42,651 nt of DNA, from the NCBI GenBank assembly GCA_910585405.1, contig CAJUDO010000025.1, positions 1 to 42,651 on the forward strand. The letters are read 5' to 3'. The DNA comes from an uncultured Peptococcaceae bacterium (GTDB lineage Bacteria > Bacillota > Peptococcia > Peptococcales > Peptococcaceae). The translations under genes were made by a program, and so were the position numbers. The notes beneath the pieces are model-generated. The model was not told the origin of the DNA and made no database searches. It saw only the letters and a list, made by a program, of their open reading frames with translations. Below, piece after piece: positions 1 to 9,300 of this stretch. Each line of letters begins with the position of its first letter. Positions within the stretch are counted from its first letter, which is position 1.

Positions 1-23
1 TATCCACACTAGACACTAAAAGA
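1..23. other. attL: left attachment half-site of the prophage
   Basis: The window opens with TATC, then CA, then the 17-base arm CACTAGACACTAAAAGA (7-23). The right end of the window carries the inverted arm followed by TATC. Joined, the two ends give a dyad with 15 of 17 arm positions matching around a 6-base centre, the form expected of an attP for a large serine integrase, whose gene lies at 40410-42002. The TATC shared by both ends would contain the crossover dinucleotide. Host sequence beyond the ends is not visible, so the boundary is inferred. Confidence 0.6.
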
Positions 24-153
24 TATAGAAATATTACCTACTTTCTTTACTCAAATTTCGTTGTATTATAATCATTAATTAACGGGAGATTGTTCTTGAT
101 TACCCCCAAATTTAATAAGCGCTCTATGAAACTATTTTTCCAATCTAAAAAAT

Positions 154-183
154 AAAATACTACTTCATTAGGAGTAGTATTTT
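154..183 (-). terminator. Terminator of the Panacea TA operon
   Basis: Perfect 11-base inverted repeat AAAATACTACT (154-164) and AGTAGTATTTT (173-183) with an 8-base loop. On the minus strand it is followed by a T-rich tract, and its first bases overlap the stop codon of the gene at 182-739. The stretch 24-153 outside it shows no gene or clear signal. Confidence 0.75.
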
Positions 184-739
184 ATGACTTTTCTGAAGGC
201 AATACACCACGAATCGGACAGAACTTATAATTTCGCTCATTTCTACTATTATATCGATTGTCAGGATAAAGGTCATGGAAATAATCTATAAAATATACTC
301 GGAAAATATTTCCCTTTATCGTACCTACAATTCTAATGCTATCTTGAAATCCTAATTGAAATAAATCCTCTGCATCAATCTCTTGTTCATATACTCTGTC
401 ATTAGAAAATAGCTTTCGTATAACTGATCTTGCCAATTTGTCTTTATCTCCTTCAATTTTATGGCAATGATCATAACCTCTTCCATTAATTAGTGTTGAG
501 AGAGTATATTCGGAAAGTAAACTCACATTTTTCATCAACGTTCGAAACTGCTCCACATAATCATCAGCATTCTTTAGATAGTTATTAAAACCACTATGCG
601 ATATCGAACAAAATGAAGTTTTAGACGAAAAATCAAATATAACATTTTTCGTTCTATAAGAATCATCAGGAACAATATTTGAAGCTATACTCTTCTTTGG
701 TTCAAGCAAATTATTTATTCTCTTATCCCTTTTTGCCAT
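182..739 (-). CDS. Putative toxin partner of a Panacea-domain antitoxin
   Basis: A 185-residue soluble protein that I do not recognise as a named family. It lies 3 bases downstream of the Panacea-domain gene (743-1207), its ribosome site AGAAGG overlaps the end of that gene, and a terminator follows it. In characterised PanAT loci this position holds the toxin. The N-terminus is basic (MAKRDKR). The C-terminal half (about residues 120-165) has alternating hydrophobic strands around the motif GTIKGNIFRVYFIDYFHDLYP-like stretch, which superficially recalls RelE-fold edge strands; that resemblance is weak. The A+T-rich base use differs from the late genes next door, as expected of an accessory cassette. 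Function as a toxin is inferred from position only. Confidence 0.6.
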   Translation of the reverse strand: MAKRDKRINNLLEPKKSIASNIVPDDSYRTKNVIFDFSSKTSFCSISHSGFNNYLKNADDYVEQFRTLMKNVSLLSEYTLSTLINGRGYDHCHKIEGDKDKLARSVIRKLFSNDRVYEQEIDAEDLFQLGFQDSIRIVGTIKGNIFRVYFIDYFHDLYPDNRYNSRNERNYKFCPIRGVLPSEKS

Positions 740-742
740 AAA

Positions 743-1207
743 TCAACCTTCTGTTAACCGGCTTGAATAGCAATCAAATATAATCTCATCACTGATTGCA
801 CAATTACAAGGTTCAAATTTTCTGGCGCCATTTCTTGCAGCTAACCATGGATCTTCTTGATGTGTTAAACTTTCTAATTGATTCCCATTATAAACGCCAT
901 ATACATCTTTAACCTGTTCTAATAAGTCAAGATCATCTTCATTAAAATCTACAATATCTCCAGTATATTTTGGAAGTGTACTACTTCCATAACCTTTATA
1001 TTTTCTATACAAGTCAGGAAAAACTGGCCCATGAATCCAAGCTTCTACTCTATTATCGAAAAATTTATTTTCAATATTATCTGCATCTTCATTGTTAAAT
1101 GCAATATACCAAGCATATGCATAGTACACTAATTTCTGTAACTTTTTATGTGTCATATTTTCAATATTTGCAAGAAACCAATTTGCTACATCAAAAACAG
1201 TATACAT
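743..1207 (-). CDS. Panacea-domain (DUF4065/SocA-like) antitoxin
   Basis: 154 residues. The N-terminal motif VANWFLAN, then MTHKKLQKLVYYAYAWYIAF, is the signature of the Panacea/DUF4065 domain, a versatile antitoxin domain that neutralises many unrelated toxins by direct binding (known for the family). I chose the ATG at 1207 because GGGG lies 8 bases upstream and because the longer GTG start at 1255 falls inside the -35 box of the promoter. First gene of a two-gene operon with the putative toxin at 182-739, with only a 3-base gap. Panacea antitoxins often contribute to autorepression, but no operator repeat is evident here. Confidence 0.85.
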   Translation of the reverse strand: MYTVFDVANWFLANIENMTHKKLQKLVYYAYAWYIAFNNEDADNIENKFFDNRVEAWIHGPVFPDLYRKYKGYGSSTLPKYTGDIVDFNEDDLDLLEQVKDVYGVYNGNQLESLTHQEDPWLAARNGARKFEPCNCAISDEIIFDCYSSRLTEG

Positions 1208-1228
1208 AATATCATCCCCTTTGATTTT

Positions 1229-1257
1229 AGTATATTCCAAAATGAACTTTTCCACAA
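1229..1257 (-). promoter_or_regulatory. Promoter of the Panacea TA operon
   Basis: Minus-strand TTGTGG (1252-1257), 17-base spacer, TATACT (1229-1234). Transcription would start about 15 bases before the ATG at 1207. Confidence 0.65.
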
Positions 1258-1334
1258 TAAAAAATATAGAAAAACAACAAAAAACATATAGAAATTTAAA
1301 AATCTAAACCTATTTAGTAAAATAAAAAACAACA

Positions 1335-1368
1335 GCCCAGCAACTATGCTTCTGCATAACCGCTGGGC
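1335..1368 (-). terminator. Terminator at the end of the late/lysis operon
   Basis: Long hairpin: GCCCAGC (1335-1341) pairs with GCTGGGC (1362-1368), and the inner arms AACTATGC and GCATAACC extend it around a 4-base loop. On the minus strand a run of T residues follows. It sits just after the endolysin stop and marks the end of the long leftward late transcript. Confidence 0.85.
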
Positions 1369-1375
1369 TTCTCTC

Positions 1376-1990
1376 TCACTTCTTCGTCAATACCGGAACA
1401 CTTCCCTGATTGCTCACAGTAGCATCCAACAACTGCGCCAACTGCCGCACCGAAAAATAGTTTACTCCTGCTTCAAACACACCATCTACTTCATACCGCT
1501 TGCCATTTACGATAATCGGCAATTTCTTAACCTTGCTTTGTGTAACATCCACCTTGCTTTTCACCTCCTGCACTGGCGTCAAAAATAACTGCCGCTCTGC
1601 CTGCCGGCGTTTCGTCAAGCCTGGCAACACCTTACCATTTGCTTTGTTGTACAACAACATCGCCTGTGCGATCTGCGCCCTTGTGCGCGTCTTGTTGGCC
1701 GTCAATTGGTTGATGCTACCCACATTAAAAGCAAAACTTACCAGCGCATCAAACTCATTCTGGTTCCAGTGATACTTGCTATCGAAATTTTGCACATGCT
1801 TTTCAAATTTGGCCAAATCACTTTTCAAAAGCTTTTCCGCCTTCACCGGTGTAATCGTCAATCCCTCTTTTACATCGGATCCGGTGTGACCGTAACCAAT
1901 GGTCCACACACCGGCCGGGCATCTATATGCCGTTAACCGGCAGCCCTCATGCTGTTTAATCAAATCAATCCCTGCTTGTCCTATCTGCAT
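1376..1990 (-). CDS. Endolysin, GH24 lysozyme with C-terminal stalk domain
   Basis: 204 residues. It cuts the glycan strands of host peptidoglycan to release virions. The N-terminal domain is a T4-type muramidase: the E-x8-C-x5-T triad is visible as E15, C24 and T30 in the context TIGYGHTG, with Cys at the position that is Asp in T4, as in the RrrD-type subgroup. The fold runs to about residue 140. The C-terminal 50 residues (VNGKRYEVDGVF ... VRQLAQLLDATVS) resemble the copper-amine-oxidase-N-like stalk domain common in Bacillota surface proteins and may bind the wall. Start chosen at 1990, where GGAGG stands 8 bases upstream; an ATG at 2005 lacks a site. No signal peptide, so export relies on the holin encoded upstream. 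Confidence 0.92.
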   Translation of the reverse strand: MQIGQAGIDLIKQHEGCRLTAYRCPAGVWTIGYGHTGSDVKEGLTITPVKAEKLLKSDLAKFEKHVQNFDSKYHWNQNEFDALVSFAFNVGSINQLTANKTRTRAQIAQAMLLYNKANGKVLPGLTKRRQAERQLFLTPVQEVKSKVDVTQSKVKKLPIIVNGKRYEVDGVFEAGVNYFSVRQLAQLLDATVSNQGSVPVLTKK

Positions 1991-2038
1991 TGTCGCCACC
2001 TCCATTCCCTACTCTGGCTCCGTTTCCTCGTTTTCGTC

Positions 2039-2377
2039 CTATTCTGCCTCCAGGATGGCGTCCCCATCAGTCGCTTCATTACCTGCCCACTCCTTATTGA
2101 TTTCCAATACCGCAGCTTCTATTATCTTATCCAGTTCGTCCATGTTCACTTTCAACTTTTTCTGAGCCAAAAACTGCAGCACATAAGCCTTCCTATTACT
2201 AATCTGGCCGGAATTATACATCTGCTCCGCTGCAGCGCAACCAATTTTCACCCATGCATTGATTTCCTCACGCTGAGCCGCCGTTGTCCGGCTTTTCAGC
2301 CAGGGTGTCAAATATACTGTAACTAATACCGCTGCAACTGCAATTAAAGCATTGACTAACGGTGTAATATCAATCAT
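2039..2377 (-). CDS. Holin, LLH family
   Basis: 112 residues with one N-terminal membrane segment (about residues 5-25, LVNALIAVAAVLVTVYLTPW) followed by a charged region and an amphipathic helix ending in an acidic tail. This matches the phage LL-H holin family in size and layout. Holins accumulate in the inner membrane and open it to let endolysin reach the wall. Start taken at 2377, with AAGG upstream at usable spacing; it overlaps the preceding small gene by 8 bases, so the two are probably translationally coupled. Endolysin follows directly. Confidence 0.85.
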   Translation of the reverse strand: MIDITPLVNALIAVAAVLVTVYLTPWLKSRTTAAQREEINAWVKIGCAAAEQMYNSGQISNRKAYVLQFLAQKKLKVNMDELDKIIEAAVLEINKEWAGNEATDGDAILEAE

Positions 2378-2573
2378 TGTTATCGCCATCCTTCCCTATC
2401 TTATCCCGCTTAATCTTGCCTAACGTCCACAATTCCCCTGTTGTAAATGCAAACCAGCCCACAACCAGGCTGTCCAATCCTTGCCCTGTATGCCAACTAA
2501 CAGCTAACACCGCCAAGGCGAACAATACATTAAGCAGGATTACTGCAATTACAACCTTATTGCTAAACCTCAT
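2370..2573 (-). CDS. Small membrane protein of the lysis cassette
   Basis: 67 residues with two hydrophobic segments (about 8-25, VVIAVILLNVLFALAVLA, and 37-52) and a basic/acidic tail KIKRDKIGKDGDNND. Proteins of this type occur next to holins in Bacillota phages, but I cannot name a family. Overlaps its upstream neighbour by ATGA and the holin by 8 bases. It may be a second holin or antiholin; this is inferred from topology and position. Confidence 0.7.
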   Translation of the reverse strand: MRFSNKVVIAVILLNVLFALAVLAVSWHTGQGLDSLVVGWFAFTTGELWTLGKIKRDKIGKDGDNND

Positions 2574-2905
2574 AACATCCTCTCCTTCCCGATTTCCTGC
2601 AAATACTCGTTATACGCATCCTTTGCCTCCTGCGCTTTCCGGAGCGCCCGTTCCACATCGCAGATTTCCATGTCCCGCCCAGACAGCAGATTTTGTGCCA
2701 TGCAGATGGTCAACTCTGTGTTAGCCTCCATCATCCGCATGGACAGCAAACTTTCTCTGCGCCGCTGTTCCGCCCTGAGATTTACCCTTGCAGTTTCCGC
2801 TTCATTGTCAGCCTTTACCTTGGATTGCTTCACAAGAGCAATGCCTCCAACGATTGCAACAAGCACAGATGCTGCCGCACTGATTAACGCCAATACTATT
2901 TCCAC
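2570..2905 (-). CDS. Membrane-anchored coiled-coil protein of the lysis cassette
   Basis: 111 residues: one N-terminal membrane anchor (about 4-25, LALISAAASVLVAIVGGIAL) and then a long charged helix (AETARVNLRAEQRRRESLL onward) likely to be coiled coil. The layout resembles an inner-membrane spanin-like or holin-accessory protein, but spanins are not needed in monoderms, so the role is open (Negativicutes are diderm). I chose the GTG at 2905 because GGAGG is 8 bases upstream; the GTG at 2914 would overlap that site. First gene of the lysis group, directly after the toxin-cassette terminator. Confidence 0.65.
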   Translation of the reverse strand: MEIVLALISAAASVLVAIVGGIALVKQSKVKADNEAETARVNLRAEQRRRESLLSMRMMEANTELTICMAQNLLSGRDMEICDVERALRKAQEAKDAYNEYLQEIGKERML

Positions 2906-2929
2906 CCGTTTCACCTCCCACTTTCACAT

Positions 2930-2961
2930 AAAAAATAGCGCTCACCTTTTCAATGAACGCT
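2930..2961 (-). terminator. Terminator of holin-like toxin mRNA, copy 1
   Basis: Minus-strand hairpin formed by 2954-2961 and 2937-2944 (AGCG and TCA arms with one mismatch), followed by ATTTTTT. The equivalent hairpin in copy 2 (12905-12928) is better paired, which supports a conserved role. Confidence 0.6.
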
Positions 2962-2989
2962 TGACGTATATTTTTCTCTGTGTTAGGAT
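2961..2989 (+). promoter_or_regulatory. Promoter of antisense RNA, toxin cassette copy 1
   Basis: TTGACG (2961-2966), 17-base spacer, TAGGAT (2984-2989) with a TG one base upstream of the -10. The same elements and spacing recur in copy 2 at 12928-12956. Confidence 0.7.
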
Positions 2990-2995
2990 ATACAT

Positions 2996-3089
2996 ATAAA
3001 AGAGAGTAGCCGAACGGCTTACCCTCAAAATACGTTTAGCAGGTTGCCCCGTCTACGATTTGTCAGGTCAAAGACGGGGTAACTTTTTA
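2996..3089 (+). ncRNA. Antisense antitoxin RNA of type I TA, copy 1
   Basis: About 94 nt, antisense to the 3' part of the toxin mRNA. It begins after the promoter at 2961-2989, contains the small hairpin AGCCG-AACGGCT, and ends in a strong terminator: GTTGCCCCGTCT (3043-3054) pairs with AGACGGGGTAAC (3072-3083), followed by TTTTT. The layout, with a convergent RNA overlapping the toxin 3' region, matches TxpA/RatA-type loci. RNA ends are estimated from the signals. Confidence 0.7.
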
Positions 3090-3100
3090 TTTAGTCAAAG

Positions 3101-3190
3101 TTACTTTTTCTTGCGCGTCATCAAGGCGATAATCTCGACAATGAGCGATACAAATGCGATTACGCATAACAATCCTTCCCATGTAACCAC
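3101..3190 (-). CDS. Putative holin-like type I toxin, copy 1
   Basis: 29 residues, GTG start, with sequence beginning MVTWEGLLCVIAF and ending in the basic tail TRKKK. A single membrane helix followed by Lys/Arg residues is the hallmark of small holin-like (Hol-Tox/TxpA-like) toxins, which damage the membrane when expressed. The start aligns exactly with that of copy 2 (13074-13157), and both are preceded by GGGGTGGTA. It has its own promoter (3272-3300), a long structured leader, an antisense RNA on the plus strand and its own terminator. It sits between the lysis cassette and the 2519-residue gene. Confidence 0.75.
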   Translation of the reverse strand: MVTWEGLLCVIAFVSLIVEIIALMTRKKK

Positions 3191-3271
3191 GACTACCACC
3201 CCCTCAAACAGGGCAATACCGTCCGTGCCGTCATGCGCTGAACAAAACAGCGTGACTACTCTCTATTTCAT

Positions 3272-3300
3272 ATTCTATCACACAATCAAATGTTCTACAA
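3272..3300 (-). promoter_or_regulatory. Promoter of holin-like toxin mRNA, copy 1
   Basis: Minus-strand TTGTAG (3295-3300), 17-base spacer, TAGAAT (3272-3277). Copy 2 has the same boxes and spacing. The mRNA would start near 3265 and carry a leader of about 75 nt with a conserved hairpin (CGCTG/CAGCG) before the start codon. Confidence 0.65.
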
Positions 3301-3355
3301 TCATTATTCGTCAGATAATTCCGGCAAACCCGCCAGATGGCAGATGCTTTGGTTA

Positions 3356-6300
3356 TCACCGTTTTGGTCTCTGCAGCGTTGTTACAGCCTGGATACTCCG
3401 ATTTGCTTTACCCTTATCAGTCTGCTGCTGCGCGGTTGTACTCTCTGTATCGTCGTGCAGTGTCCGCTGCCATGCATACGGAGAATTTTTCGCCTGTGAA
3501 GAATACTCCATTACATACCAATACCACCATTGCTCCTTTGTGATATTTCCAGCATTCAGCTCTCGGTTCAGGTATTCCTTCACTTTCTTCTCCCTGCTTC
3601 CCGATACCGTTTTGCCGTTTTTCTTATCGGTTTTTATACCGTTCAGCGCTTCGTTCATTTCCACATATTTATCATCATCCATACCCAGCCGGTCTGCGTG
3701 TTCTGCGTACTTCACAACTGTTTTGTACGTCTTCCATTTTCCGCTGAAGCGCTTTTTGGCGGCATAATACTCATACGGCTTTACGTCGGATTCCAAAACT
3801 TCTTCCTTATCACTCAAGTTGTAATCATAACCCCTTTTGTCCAGCGTCTGTTTCCGTGCTTCATAGTTGGCCAGTTCATACAGACTGCTGATGATATCCG
3901 CTTTTTCGCTGTCGTCCAGCTGGTCATACGCTTCGCTGTTGACAAAATCAGATACATACTGCTGCGACTTCTTCCCCTTTATGGTGGAATACCTGCTGTA
4001 TTCTTCCGGTGTCATGCTGATTTTCGGATTCTGCTTTGATTCATTGATGGTGCTGGAAGCAAGGGCAGGGAATATGCCAGAATCACCGGTTGACTGGTAC
4101 AGTGCTTCCAGCTCATTGTCCAGTGCAGTTCGTTTATTACTGCTGTAATTCCCAGGATTGATGAAGTTATTGAATGCCCTGCCTGCTATGCTGCCGCCTT
4201 CCCGCTTGCGCTCATTGCCCCATACATCAATGCTGGCTTCGTTCTGCATCGATGCCACCGGCAGCTTGCTGCGCTGCTGCCGCAGGAACTGTTCATTGCC
4301 TTTGCCAATTGCACTATCTTTCGAGGCATAACTGCTGCGCACAGTATCATCAATGGTGCGAGCCAGGGCGCCAACCGGCGCAGGAATAAACTGGCCGGCA
4401 TAATTCTTGATAGATGTTCCAATGATATTTGACATCGCTTCTGTACCGCCGTCACTGTAGCTCGATAATGCATCAGCCAGGCCGCTCATGCAGGACATCT
4501 CCAGCAGTGGGTCTCCAATTCTCATAAGGCTGGACGTTACGGCAGACATCATACTTTGGTCCGTCAATTCACCATTGTATGCGCGTTTTACACTGTCGTA
4601 AATCTCTGCGCCCATCAAAAGCGGCATAACCGACGGGGACAACCAGTCAATGCTGTATGTGCTGCCGTCTCTGAATTTGAGTGCATAAGTCTGATCGCCC
4701 ATCTGCTGGTCATATTTTGCCTTGCGTTTATCATCATCCCCGCCGAGAGCAACCATGCCCAGCGACATCATAAGCGCACCAATCGCTGCAATGCCGGTGC
4801 CGGTAAGGCCACGGGAGATTTGCTCGATGGCTTCTACCTGTGTCATCTCGCCAGATTTCACTTTTGTCATGGCATTGGTAATCCCCTTTACAAGGCCAAC
4901 CGGCGAATATACCATAGTGCCCTGCTTCAAAATATTTAACGGCGTTTTCTTAAACGGCATCAGAGCACCAATCAGCACTTCTCCGATTTTACTGCTGTGT
5001 TCAATTTGACTGAGGAATGTAGCCACTTTATTTGCTTCCTGGAATGTCGCCTCAAAAGCTTTTTCCATAGCGTAATTCTGTGCAGCTTCATAGGTGGATG
5101 TGGCATTTGCATTGTTCTGCAGAACAGAAGGCGAAAGATTGTTGGCCACAAGATAGTTGGAAAAGGCATCAATATAGGCATCTTTCTTAAACCGCATATC
5201 TTCTCCGCCAAGCCAATTTTCATTTGTTTTCCGCACTTTTTCTAAGGCGTTAGGCTTAAATATGCGCTTATTGCGGTTAATCTGGCCTACAGCGTCATTG
5301 TAGCGGCTGCCGGTCTGCTCCATCAGTCTGCGGATGTTTGTCTCAAAATCCCACTCTGCAAATTCCCTGTATTCCTTTGGCACCTTCTTAAAGGTCCTGT
5401 ACCGCTCCCCGCCTTCTTTCACAAATGCGGTTTCCAGTCCGGCCTCTATTTGGTGTTCAATACCAATAACACCACGCTTTACACCGTTTGATACGATATT
5501 GCGGATGTGTGTTCTTATGTTTGAAAGCATGCCCAGGTATCTCCATGCGCGAACCTTGTCCATCAGTGTTGCATCTAACTGGTCTGCCATCTCCTGAATC
5601 GCAGCGTCCCATGCGTCGTCCATCTCCTGCTGTCCTCTGGCTTCCAGAATACGCTGCTCTGTCTCCGGAGATATTGTTACCTGATTGTTTTCCTGCTGTG
5701 TCTGCTGCTCCTGCTCCGCTGTCTGCAGCTTCGGCGTGATATCGTTGCTTTTCTTCTTTTTGTTCTTCTGCTGCAGATCAGCATTGATTCTTTGCTGTAC
5801 CCGTTTCAATGCCATCAATCGCCCTTCCGGAGTTAAGCGTTTCAGCATACTCATGGCCTGCACAGCCTGCCCCAGCTCCGCTCCCAGCGCAGCCACATCG
5901 CCAATCAGCTCCGCTGCCTTCTGATAGTTGCCAGCTTTCTGTGCCTCCTGAATACAACGCTCGCCGATTGCAATATCGTTGGCTGTCATTTTCTCACCGG
6001 CTTTATACCGTGTCTGGAAGGATTGCGCAGCCTCCGCCCATCCTACACTGTTGATGACATTGTTTGCATGGTTCAGCTGCTTTTGATTGCTGCTTGGCGT
6101 GTAGGTACGCAGGTCACGCATCAGGGCATCAACCGTCTGGTCGTTCACCTGTTGGGATTCCACTGCGGTACGATTGAAACGCCCTACCTTATTATCATCC
6201 GCTGTTTGCTGCGGCACTTGAATGTCACGGTTGTTTCCGTAGGGATTTTCACCGGGCGGAATCGCACCATACTTATCAATATTCTCCTGCTGCGGATTAT

Positions 6301-9300
6301 TCAGACTATAGCGAATATCTGATTTGTTGTTGCTTTCCTCCTGGTTCTGTAGTATAATGTGGTCATTCAAAAGAGCCTTGCCACTGTTCGTTTCGAACGT
6401 TGCTACAGGGGACTTAATGTCATCTGTTCCAGTGGAGTGGCTCTTTTTTATTATATACTCGGATTGCCCATTGATATTCTGTTGATTTTGTGGTATATTA
6501 TTTTTAGCATTGATGATGGTTTGAACCAACTTGGGCAATTGGAGCCCTCTGTTCGTAAACCACGTCGGTGCTTTTTTTGTGTCCACATCCAGCAGATTCC
6601 CCTGGTTAATATTTGTTTGTACATAGTTATCTATATTGTTTTTTCCATACAAACTTGCAACACGATTTACCCTCATACGTTTTTGATACCGATTCAGATG
6701 GACAGCCGCTATTGCTTCATTCCCAGACTTATCTTTTATTTCCGTCAAAACTACAAAGCTGTTTGGAACAGAACCCTTAAATAGCATAACAGGGTTTGCA
6801 ATCTGCTCCGGAAGCTTCGCAATCTCATCCAGCGCGATAGAATGTTTTCCACCTGTAATTTTCACTAGAACATCCTGCGTCATTACTATCTGTAAATCGT
6901 TTGCGCCAAATTTCTTTAAAGATTCCGGTGTTCTTCCTAAATTAAAGTAATCATCCGTTCCCATTTCTCCAGAAAGCCATCTGTCAAACTGCCTTTTCAA
7001 ATTCATATCTATACTGTATCCATCGCCGCCCTCTGCGTAAACAGTATCCGCATCACCCATCTGGGGCTGCTCCTGGCGACGCTCCAGAGCATTCAGTTCG
7101 CGACGATTTTCAGTATCACGGGCCATAATTTCACCGGCTGTATTGCGATAAGCGTCAAGAGGATTTATATACAGTGCAGGATTTTGTTTTGTCGTGGAAA
7201 GTTCAGCGTTTGCCGACATATATTCCTCCATAAGCTCATCAAAACCGGCATATTCAGCAATATCCTCTATCTCCTGCATTTCTTTCAGTAAGCTGTTTTC
7301 ATCAATGTTTTCTCCCGAAAAGTAAATATCGTTCAGCGCATCGTATCGTTTGGCAAGACTTAAATTCAGATCATCATCCGGCCATATTTTTCTGAATTTG
7401 TCTTCTACGGCCTTAACCTTATCTTCTGCCGATTTTAATTTTTGCTGTGCTTCTTTTTTGAGGATCCTGTTTTCTGACCAGTAATGTGGGTTAGAACCAT
7501 TTGGGAATCCTTCCACATCTTGAATCGCGTGCTGGGCTTCATGCAATACTGTTTTTTCAGGCGCGAACCCATTCCGGTTTATGCTGATAAGATTTTCTGA
7601 AGGAGAATAGCTCCCATTCATCCCACTGTCCACTTCCTCCGCCTTTACTCGCACATTTCTCAACTGCGGATATGCATCATATAATGCATCATGTTCCAAC
7701 ACATCATTTAACTGCGCATTGCCTTCCGCTAATCCATTTTCTCGATATACAGCACCACTGTCGTCTATTTCATAAGCCCATTTTCCGCCGGTTACAATTG
7801 ACTTAAACCAGCCTGTCTGTTGCCGAATCTCTTCCATGTCAGCACCTGCTGCCTCCATCCGCTGAGCCTGGGCCAGTGCTTCCCTGTCTGCGGTCCGGCT
7901 TTGTTTACCGGCAAACATATAACTATTCTGCCCATCCTGCGCCACACCCGCATACTGCATACTCCGCATGCCTTTGGCAAAGGTATCCGCCGCTTTCTCC
8001 AGCAGCTCCTTCTGGTTCCGTTCAGCCTGCGACAGTTTTCGGTTTCTGAAACCGTCAAGCATACTCTGAATTTTCTCCCGAATCCGCTGGCCCAGGCCAG
8101 GCTGCTCTCTCCACACCCGCTCTGCAAGGTTAGGGTCCGTCAGCGCTTTCCCAACAAATTCTGCCGTCACCTCATCCCACGCGCCATCCTTATCCAGCTG
8201 TACGCCGTTTTTCGCATACTGCGCAATCTTCTGCTGTAAAATCTGCTCCATGCTGCTGCCCTGATTTTCAGACAGAAGATGCTTTTTGACCAAATCCTGC
8301 AGGTTGCCAAACTCATTGGTACCGCGCATAGCATGATAAATCTCATGGACTACAAGCTTATGGGCCGTTTCCATGCTGTTTATACGGTTGCCATCCAGAT
8401 AGATCACACCGTTAGCACACATGCCATCGGCATTTTTCGGCAGACCATCACGGATATCAAACTTCTTGCCAGTTTTCTTTTCGGCCTGTTGCAGAAAAGC
8501 CGCCACATCAGAAGATATTCTCTTTCTGTCGTAGGCGGCGAAATCATCAACACTCTGCTGCTGCGTCTGTGTATCAGCATAAGCCTGTGTATCCTCATAC
8601 ACCTGCTGTTGTGCTTGCTGCTGCGCTTCTGCTGTCTGCAGCTTTGGCGTGATATCCTTATTTGCCGACTGTTGCTGTGCGTTCTGCCGGTTGATGTCCG
8701 ACGCCCGCTGCAGCTTTGCCGGATGTGCGATAAGTGCAGACTGTTCCGGTACGGTTTGTTTCCGATAAAGCAGATTATCAATGGCTTCCATTCTGCGGAT
8801 GAGGTCCTGATTGAATGCTTCATCCTCGCCAAAAGAGTTATCAAGTCTTTCTCTTTCAGCAAGCAAGTCCTGGACAGTCATGGTCGCATATGCAGCTTCC
8901 GGATTGTAGCTTACCTGCCCTTCCACAATGCTGTTGTACCCCTTATTCACAGCATCATTCACAAACAGCTCTGCACGCTTCGCATCCGCAACATTTTCCT
9001 TGCCGTGGTCCTCGACAATTCTATTCAATCCATTTTCAATCTGTTGATATGTCATGCCATTCTGCAGCATCTGTTCAATCGGTTCGCTCTGCTGTCTCTG
9101 CCAGCTGCCCCGTGTGGTAACGTTTCTGGTTTCCGGGTCAATTCCGACATCCATGCCGCCTTTAATTCCCTGCCGTAAATCAGACAGTAATCTTGACGCT
9201 ACTTCCTGCTGATATGGTTTCACTGCAGGATTCTCTTGTTGATAGGCTTTCACATTTCTGTTACCAACATTTTCAAAGGTTCTGTCGGCCATTTCCAGCT

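Larger units (their letters stand above)
2930..3300. repeat. Type I TA cassette repeat, copy 1 (other copy 12899-13263)
   Basis: About 365 bases in direct repeat with 12899-13263, in the same order: toxin terminator, antisense promoter, antisense RNA, toxin gene, leader, toxin promoter. The leader holds 48 identical bases (about 3221-3268), and the antisense 5' region is almost identical. The toxin coding parts have diverged most. The two copies bracket the genes at 3356-12880. Confidence 0.85.

Noticed and set aside
3060..3767. A 235-codon plus-strand open frame
   Set aside because: It runs through the toxin cassette and the end of the giant gene, has no ribosome site, and has the biased Ser/Phe/Tyr composition of an antisense shadow.
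8279..9178. A 299-codon plus-strand open frame
   Set aside because: Antisense to the well-supported 2519-residue gene; composition (Leu/His/Ile-rich) and lack of a start signal mark it as a shadow.
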